From positions 32,754 through 96,753 of the forward strand of contig JAJCZJ010000046.1 in assembly GCA_029262455.1 (NCBI GenBank): a stretch of DNA of 64,000 bases. The letters are read 5' to 3'. The first letter of the stretch is position 1; every line of letters starts with the position of its first letter. Under the pieces are notes generated by a model that saw only the letters and a list, made by a program, of their open reading frames with translations, ran no database searches and was not told the origin of the DNA. Positions 9,714-18,549 of the stretch are shown here, one piece after another. The translations under genes and the position numbers were made by a program. The DNA is from Deltaproteobacteria bacterium (GTDB lineage: Bacteria; Desulfobacterota; Binatia; HRBIN30; CADEER01).

Positions 9714-10055
9714 GTGGGGGAATCAACGGAGTTTCCAGAGAAAACATGCACGCTCGATCGTCTGGTGCGACAGAAGCGCCTCGTCGAGGCTGTCTTGTCA
9801 GGACAGAAGACCGAACAGCGCCGCGACGGGGTCTACGGCTACCCTGGCGAGAGTTTCGAACTCGAGGGGCGAATTTTTGAGATCGTCTCGCTTACTCACG
9901 ACCGCCTCGGTGATATCGGCGAGACCGAGGCGCGCTCGGAGGGATTCGAGAGTTTCGAACAATACAAATCCCTCATCGTGCGGATGCACAAGGGGATGGA
10001 ATGGGATCCGGAGCATCGGGTCTGGGTCCACCGCTTCCGCGAAGTCGCCCGCTAG
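9714..10055 (+). CDS. ASCH-domain protein
   Basis: A small 113-residue protein whose conserved run covers LVRQKRLVEAVLSGQKTEQR, YGYPGESFELEGRIFEIVSL and LGDIGETEARSEGF. This is the ASCH (PUA-like, RNA-binding) arrangement, including the SGQKTEQRR segment near the presumed ligand pocket and the terminal HxGxxWDP...VWVHRF part. ASCH proteins are linked to RNA or nucleotide metabolism, with no assigned substrate here. A GTG start at 9714 gives the family length; the longer open frame upstream overlaps the transporter gene and looks non-coding. Confidence 0.7.
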   Translation: MGESTEFPEKTCTLDRLVRQKRLVEAVLSGQKTEQRRDGVYGYPGESFELEGRIFEIVSLTHDRLGDIGETEARSEGFESFEQYKSLIVRMHKGMEWDPEHRVWVHRFREVAR

Positions 10056-10088
10056 CGACACGCCGGGCTCCACCGAGCTTCGCCCCCA

Positions 10089-10134
10089 CAACGAGCTCCT
10101 GCCGGCGCAGAGCTGATCCCTCAACGAGCTCCTG
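10089..10134 (+). repeat. Short direct repeat between convergent genes
   Basis: The 13-mer caacgagctcctg occurs at 10089-10101 and again at 10122-10134, in the 87-base gap between the convergent ASCH and M28 peptidase genes. No hairpin with a T-run is evident. Confidence 0.5.
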
Positions 10135-10142
10135 ACGCCAAG

Positions 10143-11378
10143 CTATTCGAGAAACCCGTCACACTCGACCCGCCTCAGCACATTGATGATGTCGGCGGTG
10201 CCTGTAAGCAACGGGCCTATATCGTCGTTGCCAAAGTTCGCCTCGCCCGCAGCGATCAAGGCGTTGAGATCCGACTGAAACTGCAGCAGCTGATCTCGAT
10301 CCGCAGGCTGGAAGCGATCCGCATCGGCGGCCCCGGCATTCACAGCCCGAGCGATCGCCTGGGCATCAGCGAACGTCGCAGTCGGTAGGTTCGACAACGG
10401 CGTGAACGGCGGCGCTTCGTCCGCCATGATCAGCTGCATCGCCAGGTCGGTGCCGATGCGTGTCTGCATCTCGAGCTTGCCGAAGTCGACGATCTCAAGC
10501 TCGTCCCCGTTGGTGTGGTAGCACGGCCCGTTGGCGTCGGAAAAGAACACCGTGGGAACGCCCGCATTGACCAGGTTCACATAGTCGCTGCGCAGTTGAC
10601 CGAAAATGAAACTCAACGACTCAACGTTCAAAGGCTCCTCGGCGAGAGCACGATCCAACATGCCACTAAACTCAGCCCCACCGGTTTCAGCCCCGATCGC
10701 AAAACTAAACGAGCGCAGGCTGGGCGCAATATTGTTCCCCAGAATGTCAAAGTTGAGGTAACCGACCGTATCGGCCAAGGAGACGAGCGGATTGCCGACG
10801 TAGTACGCGGATCCTAGCAAACCGTCTTCTTCTCGATCCCAAAGCGCGAGAACGACCGAACGACGAGGTGGACTGGGCAAGGCATCGACGGCCCGCCCGA
10901 TCGCCAACACGGCCGCAACACCCGTAGCGTTGTCCGTCGCACCATTGCAGATCGAGTCGTTCGCCTGCACAATATCACACTCGGCCCCAGAAATGTGATC
11001 GTAGTGCGCACCCACCATCACATACTCGTCAGCGAGATCGCCCCCGGGGATGACGGAAAGAATATTCGTCCCCTGCGGAAAGTGCTGCTTGAAGGCGTCG
11101 TCGCCAGAAGCAGATCCGTCTAGACCAACCGAAAACTGACGCAACACGCCGATCAGGTAGTCTTGCGACAATTGCGACCCCGCCGTGTCGTTGTCGCGGC
11201 CGGTGAAGCGGTCACTCGCAAGCTCGCTGACATCTGTTGCATCCAGAAAGCTCGCAGGCGCCCCAGCCACGCCATCATCGTCGTCACCGCAAGCGACGAA
11301 CACCAGGGCGAGCACAAACATAATCGCACATACTTTGCCCGCGGAGCCGAATCTCGTTCCATGCAAGTATCCACTCAT
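10143..11378 (-). CDS. M28-family metallopeptidase lipoprotein
   Basis: A 411-residue protein with a lipoprotein signal (ALVFVACGDDDDG). The M28 zinc-aminopeptidase core at about residues 110-310 shows the expected ligand motifs in order: GAHYDHI, a DNATGVAAVL loop carrying the bridging Asp, the DREEDGLLGS pair of Glu, NFDILG for a further Asp, and the late His in CYHTNGDELE. It is probably an exo- or aminopeptidase acting outside the cytoplasmic membrane. The Asp-rich stretch right after the lipid Cys is a common retention or linker signal. It runs opposite to the ASCH gene. Confidence 0.85.
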   Translation of the reverse strand: MSGYLHGTRFGSAGKVCAIMFVLALVFVACGDDDDGVAGAPASFLDATDVSELASDRFTGRDNDTAGSQLSQDYLIGVLRQFSVGLDGSASGDDAFKQHFPQGTNILSVIPGGDLADEYVMVGAHYDHISGAECDIVQANDSICNGATDNATGVAAVLAIGRAVDALPSPPRRSVVLALWDREEDGLLGSAYYVGNPLVSLADTVGYLNFDILGNNIAPSLRSFSFAIGAETGGAEFSGMLDRALAEEPLNVESLSFIFGQLRSDYVNLVNAGVPTVFFSDANGPCYHTNGDELEIVDFGKLEMQTRIGTDLAMQLIMADEAPPFTPLSNLPTATFADAQAIARAVNAGAADADRFQPADRDQLLQFQSDLNALIAAGEANFGNDDIGPLLTGTADIINVLRRVECDGFLE

Positions 11379-11486
11379 CGGAACTCCATACCAGCAGAAG
11401 CGGACGCAGCAAACCGAAACGCACGTCTGCGCTCCGATTCTACGGCCGGATCGAGAGCCAACTGCTCCGGTCTTGGGGCAGAGGCG

Positions 11487-11765
11487 CTATTGAGGCGCTG
11501 TACCGAACCTTCGTGCGGTCCGCTCCCGTGCCTTGGCCGCCTCGATATCACGATCGCGGGCCGGGGAATTGGTCACCAGAGAGTCGAGAAGATCGTGTGC
11601 GACGTGTGCAACCTCCTCGATCGCCCGGTCAAAGCACTCCTGGTTCGCCTGCGACGGCTTGTTGAACCCACTGAGCTTGCGCACGAACTGCAGCGACGCT
11701 GCGCGAATCTCATCGTCGGTCGCCGGCGGCTCGAAGTTGAACAGAGTCTTGATGTTCCTACACAT
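11487..11765 (-). CDS. DUF2277 family protein
   Basis: A 92-residue protein beginning MCRNIKTLFNFEPPATDDEI and continuing through ASLQFVRKLSGFNKPSQAN and HDLLDSLVTN, which matches the small all-helical DUF2277 family along its whole length. The function is unknown. The start at 11765 is supported by an AGGAGGT ribosome-binding site ending four bases upstream. The open frame extends further upstream, but without conservation. Confidence 0.85.
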   Translation of the reverse strand: MCRNIKTLFNFEPPATDDEIRAASLQFVRKLSGFNKPSQANQECFDRAIEEVAHVAHDLLDSLVTNSPARDRDIEAAKARERTARRFGTAPQ

Positions 11766-12026
11766 TGGACCTCCTACGCTCGCGACGCCAACGTCAGTTG
11801 AACGGCTGCCACCGCCCACCACAATAAACATTCGCTAGTCCCAGTACTGGACTGTTTCAAGGGCTGAGCCCTAACAGCCCGTTGACCAACGGAACGCGCC
11901 CTGCAAACAGCCTTTCGACCACCAATCGCTACATCCTCACAAACACGCCGTAGAGATAGCGGAATCCTTCAAGACTCGCCGAAGCAATCGAGTTGCGGCG
12001 AGACCAGTCGCGGCGTAGTCAGGCGT

Positions 12027-13562
12027 ATGTCCCCCGATCGGCCGTCGTGGTGGAGCGACAACGCGATCCTCGCCTGGATCGCGCTCTTCAAAATCCTCCT
12101 GCACTTCGCGACCAACGGCAACTACGGATACTTCCGCGACGAGTTCTACTACATCGCGTGCAGCGATCATCTCGCCTGGGGATATGTCGACCATCCACCG
12201 CTATCGATCGCCATTCTTAGCCTCGTCCGGGCGACCTTAGGAGATTCCATCTTCGCCATTCGCCTACCCGTCGTGCTCGCAGGTAGTGCCACCGTGTTTG
12301 TGAGCGGTATCCTCGCTCGCGAGCTGGGCGGCGGGCGATTCGCTCAATTCCTCGCCGCGCTTGCCAGCCTCACCTCACCATTCCTGCTCGGAGTTTCAAC
12401 GTTCTACTCGATGAATGCGTTCGAACCTCTGGTCTGGATATGCGGCGCACTGGTCGTCGCGCGTATCGTCAACACCGACAATCCGAAGCTGTGGCTCCTC
12501 TTCGGCGCAATCGTCGGCTTCGGCATTGTCAACAAGATCAGCACCGGAATCTTCGTCGTCGGGATCGTTGTCGGCATCCTCACAACACAGCGCCGCAGCG
12601 ACGTCTGGACCCCTTGGCTGTGGCTCGGCGGGGTCACAGCGCTCCTGCTCTTCCTCCCGCACCTGCTGTGGCAGATCAGCTACGGGTTCCCTACGGCCGA
12701 GTTCATCCGCGTCGCGAGCGAACAGAAGATCGTCCACATGCCGCTGGCGAGCTTTCTTTCGGCGCAGATTGTCTACGCCGGACCCGCCGCCGCGCCGATC
12801 TGGATCGCCGGCTTGCTATCCTTGGTTGCAACTTCAGCCGGCAAACCCTACCGAATGATCGGCGTTGGGTATCTGGTCATGCTGGTCTTGGTGGTCGCGC
12901 AGCAGGGCAAGGCCTACTACCTGGCCCCCGCGTACCCCATGCTGCTCGCGGCCGGCGGTGTCGCAGTCGAACGCCTAACACGACGCCGGCAACTACGAGC
13001 CCTGCGGCCCATGGTCGTCGCGGCCGTACTAGCCGGCGGCTTCTTGACGGCTCCAATGGCCGTCCCGCTCCTCACACCTGACACGCTTGCACGCTATGCG
13101 AAATGGATCGGGGTCGAAGCCCCGAAGGAGGAGCGCAACCAGCCGGCCGCGCTGCCACAACATTTTGCCGACCGCTTTGGCTGGCAAAACATGGTGGAGA
13201 CAGTGGCACGCGTGTACCGATCGCTCACACCCGAGGAACAGCAGCGCTCGACGATCTACACCCGGAACTACGGCGAAGCCGGTGCAATCGACTTCTTCGG
13301 CAAGAAGCTCGGCCTCCCTCGTGCGACCAGCGGTCACAACAACTACTGGCTGTGGGGCCCCGGGGACCAGATCGGCGATATCGTCATCGCGATTGGGCCA
13401 ACATACACCGAGCTATCTGAGGTTTTCGATGAACTGACGCATGCAGAGACCATCGTATCGCGCTACGCGATGGCATACGAAACGGACCTGCCGATCTATA
13501 TCTGTAGGCGGCCGAAACGGCCGCTGCGCGAAATCTGGCCCCAAACCAAGCGCTTCATGTAG
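12027..13562 (+). CDS. GT39-family (PMT/ArnT-like) membrane glycosyltransferase
   Basis: A 511-residue polytopic protein. The first periplasmic loop carries the conserved Asp/Glu pair in YFRDEFYYIACSDHLAWGY followed by VDHPPLSIAIL, the signature of bacterial GT39/PF13231 transferases that use polyprenyl-phosphate sugars. About ten hydrophobic segments run to residue 350. A soluble C-terminal part contains FWQ-type and IYTRNYGEAGAIDFFG segments, the latter near NYWLWGPG. The acceptor could be lipid, glycan or protein and cannot be told. A paralogue with the same motifs is at 57025-58563. Confidence 0.85.
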   Translation: MSPDRPSWWSDNAILAWIALFKILLHFATNGNYGYFRDEFYYIACSDHLAWGYVDHPPLSIAILSLVRATLGDSIFAIRLPVVLAGSATVFVSGILARELGGGRFAQFLAALASLTSPFLLGVSTFYSMNAFEPLVWICGALVVARIVNTDNPKLWLLFGAIVGFGIVNKISTGIFVVGIVVGILTTQRRSDVWTPWLWLGGVTALLLFLPHLLWQISYGFPTAEFIRVASEQKIVHMPLASFLSAQIVYAGPAAAPIWIAGLLSLVATSAGKPYRMIGVGYLVMLVLVVAQQGKAYYLAPAYPMLLAAGGVAVERLTRRRQLRALRPMVVAAVLAGGFLTAPMAVPLLTPDTLARYAKWIGVEAPKEERNQPAALPQHFADRFGWQNMVETVARVYRSLTPEEQQRSTIYTRNYGEAGAIDFFGKKLGLPRATSGHNNYWLWGPGDQIGDIVIAIGPTYTELSEVFDELTHAETIVSRYAMAYETDLPIYICRRPKRPLREIWPQTKRFM

Positions 13563-13673
13563 GGCGGACAACAAGACGGCGCCACCTAACTCGGTTTCGA
13601 TATCTCCGGCGTTTGAATTTCGTCGGCGGGCATGAGGGAGTCTGTCCGGCTGTCAGACTAGGAAGGCAAACCC

Positions 13674-15110
13674 ATGAGCGACAAGAGAATTCACGCATTC
13701 TGCGACGACCTGCTCGGCGACTATGACGCAGTCGATCTGGCCCGCCTCATTGCGAGCAAGAAAGTCAGTGCCCCCGAGGTCGCCGACGCTGCCATCGCTC
13801 GCGCCGAGCGCTTGGATCCGGCGCTCAACGCGATCGCGTCGGAGCGCTTCGTGCAAGCCCGACTCGACGCAGCGAATCTCGCCGGCGGCGTGTTCGCCGG
13901 AGTCCCTACCTTCGTCAAGGACAACACCCCCCTCGCCGGGACGACCACCAATCACGGTTCCGCTGCCGTACACTCGAAACCGGCGCAAAAATCCGGGGTC
14001 TACACCAAGCAATACATGGCGCAAGGATTCGTCTGTTTGGGAAAGAGCTCTCTGCCAGAGTTCGGACTGAACGCCAGCACCGAGTTCGCTGACGACGAAC
14101 CGACTCACAACCCCTGGCACACCGAATACTCCTGCGGCGCGTCTTCCGGAGGTTCAGCGGCGCTTGTCGCCGCTGGAGTCGTTCCAATCGCTCACGCCAA
14201 CGATGGTGGTGGTTCGATTCGTATTCCAGCCGCCTGCTGCGGGTTGGTTGGTCTCAAACCGAGCCGCGGTCGACACATCGTACCTGAGTCCGCGCAGGCG
14301 ATGCCGATCGACATCATTAGCGAGGGTGTCGTCACGCGCAGTGTGCGGGACACCGCTACCTTTCACGCCGAAGCTGAAAAGTACTACCAAAACCCGAAGC
14401 TTCCGCCCCTCGGCCTGGTCGAAGGTCCAAACGAGAAACGCCTTCGCATCGGCGTCGTCATTGATTCGATCACCGGATCTGCAACCGACGCCGACACCAG
14501 AGCTGCGGTCGAGAAGACGGCCGAGATGCTCTCCAAATCGGGGCACGCAGTCGAAGCCATTCCGATACCCGCTTCCAGCCGCTTCGAAACCGACTTTCTT
14601 CTCTACTGGGGCCTACTCGCCTTCGCATTGCGTTCCGGAGGCAAGCGAATCATCGACCCAAGCTTCGACGCTTCGCGCCTGGACGGCCTGACCAACGGCC
14701 TCGGGACGAGTTTCAAAAGGAATTTTTTCCGACTCCCGACCGCGCTCTACCGATTGAACAAGAGCCGTCGCGAAACCGCCGATCTTTTTAAAACTTACGA
14801 TGCTCTGCTCACTCCCGTCTTGGCCCACACGACGCCAAAGCTCGGATACCTCAGCCCAGCAATCCCATTTGAGGAGTTGATCGTTCGGCTGACGCGCTAC
14901 GCATCGTTCACACCACTGGCCAACATCACTGGAGACCCGGCGATCTCTTTGCCGGTCTCACAAAGCGAAGAAGGTCTACCGGTTGCGGTACAATTTTCCG
15001 CAGGCCGCGGTGGCGAACGCACATTGCTCGAGCTCGCCTACGAGATCGAAAGCGAGCAACCGTGGCTCCGGATTCAGGACTCGACCAACGGCACAGGCGC
15101 GGATCTTTGA
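13674..15110 (+). CDS. Amidase (amidase signature family)
   Basis: A 478-residue amidase-signature enzyme with the full Ser-cisSer-Lys triad: the Lys in FVKDNTPLAGT, the cis-Ser in CGASSGGSAALVAAG and the nucleophile Ser in NDGGGSIRIPAACCGLVGLK. GKSSLPEFG, typical of the family, lies between. It hydrolyses amide bonds; the substrate is unknown, with aryl or acyl amides being usual. A purine-rich ribosome-binding site (aggaaggc) precedes the ATG. It lies 111 bases after the GT39 gene, with no visible functional link. Confidence 0.9.
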   Translation: MSDKRIHAFCDDLLGDYDAVDLARLIASKKVSAPEVADAAIARAERLDPALNAIASERFVQARLDAANLAGGVFAGVPTFVKDNTPLAGTTTNHGSAAVHSKPAQKSGVYTKQYMAQGFVCLGKSSLPEFGLNASTEFADDEPTHNPWHTEYSCGASSGGSAALVAAGVVPIAHANDGGGSIRIPAACCGLVGLKPSRGRHIVPESAQAMPIDIISEGVVTRSVRDTATFHAEAEKYYQNPKLPPLGLVEGPNEKRLRIGVVIDSITGSATDADTRAAVEKTAEMLSKSGHAVEAIPIPASSRFETDFLLYWGLLAFALRSGGKRIIDPSFDASRLDGLTNGLGTSFKRNFFRLPTALYRLNKSRRETADLFKTYDALLTPVLAHTTPKLGYLSPAIPFEELIVRLTRYASFTPLANITGDPAISLPVSQSEEGLPVAVQFSAGRGGERTLLELAYEIESEQPWLRIQDSTNGTGADL

Positions 15111-15558
15111 CCGCTCTTCTTTTGCCAAGGGTGACGTAGATTTCGCAGATGCTTCGCACAACCCTTCACGCTCCGCTGACCTCGCTGCGCGTACGGGAGC
15201 AATACCAAAACCGGGCAGATACGACCCAGAAAACCAGATCCGCTATGCGGCTCGGGCGGAGCCTCGCCCTCCATTTATCTCGATGCACTCCACCGACATC
15301 AATAACGACCTCCGCGAGCGCGAGCCTTAGCTTTTCGATCAGCGTTCACCGATGTTCATCAGCGGTTTGGTTCCGGCCGTTGGCCGGTATGCGAAATCTG
15401 CTTCATCTGAGGACAAATCCTCTTCTACGGGATCGCCGTGACAATGTTGTCAGCGCTCCTTGGGCTGAGAGAATGGCACGCGATAGGTCGTCTGCGGAGC
15501 GTCTCCGCCCCCACCGGGTCCTTGACCCCAACGCACCAGACATAACAGTATCGGTCCG
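15111..15558. other. Intergenic region with degenerate repeat motif and palindrome
   Basis: These 448 bases lie between the amidase and molybdopterin genes. No convincing gene was found. The centre holds a degenerate internal repeat (gatcagcgttcaccgatgtt at 15337 and onward to 15368) and, just after it, the perfect palindrome ccggcc-gtt-ggccgg at 15373-15387. Both look like dispersed non-coding repeats of environmental genomes, an impression that needs a genome-wide count. Confidence 0.5.
15373..15387. repeat. Perfect 6-bp inverted repeat
   Basis: ccggcc and ggccgg are separated by gtt. There is no T-run on either side, so it does not look like a standard terminator. It sits directly after the degenerate repeat at 15337-15368. 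Confidence 0.6.
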
Positions 15559-17703
15559 ATGATCGAGACGAAGAAAACTTTCTGCCGCTTCTGCCACGTG
15601 TTCTGTGGCATGGAGGTCGACGTCGACGGTGACCGGGTCGTGGCAGTCCGCGGGGATCGCGACAATGAGGTCACGGAAGGATACACGTGCCAGAAGGGTC
15701 GCGCCGAGACCGAGCGCATCCATCATCCGGATCGGCTGCTGTCCCCGCAGAAACGCACCGAGAACGGCTGGTCGTCTATCGGTCGAGCACAAGCTCTCGA
15801 CGAAGTCGCTCAGCGTTTGAGCGAGATCGTCGAACAACACGGCCCCAATTCAGTCGCCGTGTACACCGGATGCGGTGGCCATCGCACTTCTGCCGGCGGT
15901 CCGTGGTTCGTGCGGCGCTGGCTCGACGCTCTCGGCTCGAACCGCTTGTACACATCGTTCACGATCGACTCGCCGAGCTTGGCGGTTGCTGGCAAGCGAT
16001 TCTTCGGCTGCATGTTGCCGGTCAACCTACTCGATGTCGATCGCGCTGACGTAGCGCTATTCATCGGCACCAACCCCGGGGCCTCGCATCAGCTCACGAT
16101 CGCGCAGTCGAGCCCGTCGGCTCGAATCAATCGTGCGCAACGCCGCGGCATGAAACTGATGGTTCTCGACCCGCGCCTCTCCGATGCAGCGCGGCGCGCC
16201 GACATCCACCTGCAAGTCAAACCAGGCGAAGATGCAACCGTTCTGGCAGCCATGGTCAAGGTGATCCTCGATCGAGATCTGATCGACCACGATTTCGTCA
16301 ATCAATACGTCAGTGGACTCGAAGAGCTCCGCGCCGCCGTCGGCTCGTTCGATCTCGACTACGCTGCGCGACGCAGTGACGTACCTGCAGATCTCATCGA
16401 AAAAGCCGCAGTGACGTTTGCCACCGCCGGCAACGGCGGCGCGCAAACCGGCACCGGTCTGCATATGGCCGTGCATCACAACCTCACCACTCACCTCGCC
16501 ATGACGCTCAACGCGCTGTGCGGAAACTACGATCGCCCTGGTGGGATGAATCGTTGCGAGGGCGCGCTCGGTCGGACCTTTGGACCGGAGCTCGATGGCC
16601 AAGCGCTGCCGGAGCCACCGCGGTCACGCATCCGCAACATTCCGGCGCAGCAAGGATTGTTCGGCTCGTATTTCGACATGCCGACCAACACCATCACCGA
16701 CGAGATCCTGACTCCAGGTGAGGGCCAGATTCGCGCACTGATCGTCAACGGCGGCAACCCAGCCTTGGTGTTTTCGGACGAAGCGAGAACGGCGGAGGCC
16801 CTCAAGAGCCTCGATCTCTTGGTGGCTTTCGATCTCTTCCGGAACGCTACGGCGGAACACGCCGACTATATATTCGCCGCTCGCCATCCGTTCGAGCGCG
16901 TCGATGTTTCGAAGCTGATGGACTCGAGTTACCCGTTCCCGTTTGGCCACTACACCAAAGCGGTGGTCGAAGCCCCGCCCGAAACCATCGAAGAGTGGCA
17001 GATCTTCTGGGAACTGGCGATGCGGATGGGGCTGCCCCTGCGGGTCGGCGGTCTGACAACGGACGCGATTCCAACCGCGGACGAGCTGCTCGATGCGCAA
17101 AACCGACACGGTCAGGTGTCGATCGACGAGCTGCGCAAGCATCCGAGCGGATACGCGTTCGGCGAGCGGCACACCGCCGCCGGGGGCGTTATCCCAAACA
17201 TGATCGCCCACCCCGACAAGAGAATGGCCGTTGGGCATCCCGCTATCATCGCGGAGCTCGCCGAGGTTCGCGCCGAGCCTGTGATGGCTGGCGGCGGCTA
17301 CGACACCGACGAGGACTTCCAGTTTCGCATCATTACCTACCGAATGAAGGAAGTGTATTGCTCGCAAGGTCAAAACCTTCCGTCGCTCGCCAACAAGCGT
17401 TCGTACAACCCTGTCTTGATGCATGCGAGCTCGATGAACGAGCTCGGGCTATCCGACGGGGACACTGTGGTTGTCGAGAACCACCACGGCATGGTCGAAG
17501 GAATCGTCGAGTCGAGCGACACGGTCGGGGAAAAGACCATCGCGTTTGCGTTTGGCTGGGGCGATCCATCCGACCCGAGATCGATGCGCGAGAAGGGGTC
17601 GAACGTACAGCGCCTGATTCCAGCTGACTATCACTGCGACCCCGACACAGGACTGGCACTGCAAAGCGCCATCCCGGCCAACGTACGACCGGCGGCGCAC
17701 TGA
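15559..17703 (+). CDS. Molybdopterin (bis-MGD) oxidoreductase, FdhA/NarB-like
   Basis: A 714-residue DMSO-reductase-family catalytic subunit. The N-terminus binds one [4Fe-4S] cluster through CRFCHVFCG and the later Cys in EGYTCQKGR. The central part shows IHHPDRLL, VAVYTGCGGH, LFIGTNPGASH, the KLMVLDPRLSDAARRADIHL nucleotide segment and HHNLTTHLAM. The C-terminal molydopterin-dinucleotide binding domain ends with YCSQGQNLPSLANKR and NELGLSDGDTV. There is no twin-arginine signal and no adjacent FeS or membrane subunit, so it is probably cytoplasmic and soluble. The substrate is unassigned. No selenocysteine codon is evident. Confidence 0.85.
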   Translation: MIETKKTFCRFCHVFCGMEVDVDGDRVVAVRGDRDNEVTEGYTCQKGRAETERIHHPDRLLSPQKRTENGWSSIGRAQALDEVAQRLSEIVEQHGPNSVAVYTGCGGHRTSAGGPWFVRRWLDALGSNRLYTSFTIDSPSLAVAGKRFFGCMLPVNLLDVDRADVALFIGTNPGASHQLTIAQSSPSARINRAQRRGMKLMVLDPRLSDAARRADIHLQVKPGEDATVLAAMVKVILDRDLIDHDFVNQYVSGLEELRAAVGSFDLDYAARRSDVPADLIEKAAVTFATAGNGGAQTGTGLHMAVHHNLTTHLAMTLNALCGNYDRPGGMNRCEGALGRTFGPELDGQALPEPPRSRIRNIPAQQGLFGSYFDMPTNTITDEILTPGEGQIRALIVNGGNPALVFSDEARTAEALKSLDLLVAFDLFRNATAEHADYIFAARHPFERVDVSKLMDSSYPFPFGHYTKAVVEAPPETIEEWQIFWELAMRMGLPLRVGGLTTDAIPTADELLDAQNRHGQVSIDELRKHPSGYAFGERHTAAGGVIPNMIAHPDKRMAVGHPAIIAELAEVRAEPVMAGGGYDTDEDFQFRIITYRMKEVYCSQGQNLPSLANKRSYNPVLMHASSMNELGLSDGDTVVVENHHGMVEGIVESSDTVGEKTIAFAFGWGDPSDPRSMREKGSNVQRLIPADYHCDPDTGLALQSAIPANVRPAAH

Positions 17704-17837
17704 ACTGAGCCGTGGCGACGCGCGATGCGTCGGCGCGAGCGCCGCGGGCGCCGACGGCTCGTGCAAGACTCGTCGCCGGCTACTTTCGAATCGCATCCGT
17801 GATCGCGACCATCCAACCGAAACAGGAGGAACACACC

Positions 17838-18242
17838 ATGGCAGTACGAGAACGAGGGACTGTACTCACAATCTTTGCAATTCTCTTCGGGGTGATGGCG
17901 CTTTCCAATCTCTTGAAGCCTTTGCAGCTGTTCGGTGACCAGACGGCGTTCGTCTTCTTCGGCACCCGCACCAGCGGTATGGCCAACCTCATCCTCGGGC
18001 CGTTGTTCGGAATCTTCCTGGCGATCTACGCCTACGGCATCTGGAACATGAAACGCTTCGCGATGCCGATGGGCCACGCCTATGCGGTTTACGTCTTCCT
18101 CAACCTCGTCCTTTGGACCTTTCGCAAACCACCGGGAGTCGACAACAGCCTGGTCTTCACCGCCATCTACGCCACCGTCGCGATCGGCGTGTCACTCGGG
18201 GCAGCAGTGCTCCTGACCCAACGTAAGGCAGATCTGAGTTAG
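17838..18242 (+). CDS. Small four-helix membrane protein
   Basis: A 134-residue protein with about four hydrophobic segments (VLTIFAILFGVMALSNLL, MANLILGPLFGIFLAIYAY, a third around AVYVFLNLVLW, and IGVSLGAAVLL). The ATG at 17838 has a strong AGGAGGAA ribosome-binding site, which fixes the start. I do not recognise a named family. It lies 134 bases downstream of the molybdopterin gene and may be co-transcribed with it, but it lacks haem-ligand patterns of a quinol-oxidising partner. Confidence 0.7.
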   Translation: MAVRERGTVLTIFAILFGVMALSNLLKPLQLFGDQTAFVFFGTRTSGMANLILGPLFGIFLAIYAYGIWNMKRFAMPMGHAYAVYVFLNLVLWTFRKPPGVDNSLVFTAIYATVAIGVSLGAAVLLTQRKADLS

Positions 18243-18549
18243 CTAGTCGCAACCCCAGGGCGAGCAACCCCCGTACCCAGGCGTTCGCTCCGAGTTTCCT
18301 CTGTCCCCCCCTCCCAAGTGAAGATCGCGTCGGGCGCACCTCAACCCGGGCTTCAATCCCCGGCTACGAGCTGTCACCCGCCTCGACGTCGCGGGACAAG
18401 CCCGGTCGCCCGCTTCCTTATTGGATCTCAATCCACGAGGCCAGCCGATCGCGCTACGGCGCTGTATTCGGCCCGCGACAACACGGGTTTCGCGGGCTAC
18501 GCTATTCAAACTCGACTCGGCCTAGCGAGACCGGGCAACCCACAGAGAC
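18243..18549. other. Intergenic region upstream of the DUF6493/SWIM cassette
   Basis: These 307 bases contain no supported gene. The region is expected to carry the promoter of the downstream three-gene cassette. A stretch around 18350 resembles a tRNA T-arm superficially but has no cloverleaf. Confidence 0.5.

Noticed and set aside
16624..17424. A 266-residue minus-strand frame opposite the molybdopterin gene
   Set aside because: It is the complement of conserved molybdopterin-domain codons; no motif or start signal was found.
18330..18420. tRNA-like T-arm near ggcttcaatccccggc
   Set aside because: No acceptor stem, D-arm or anticodon arm could be paired around it.
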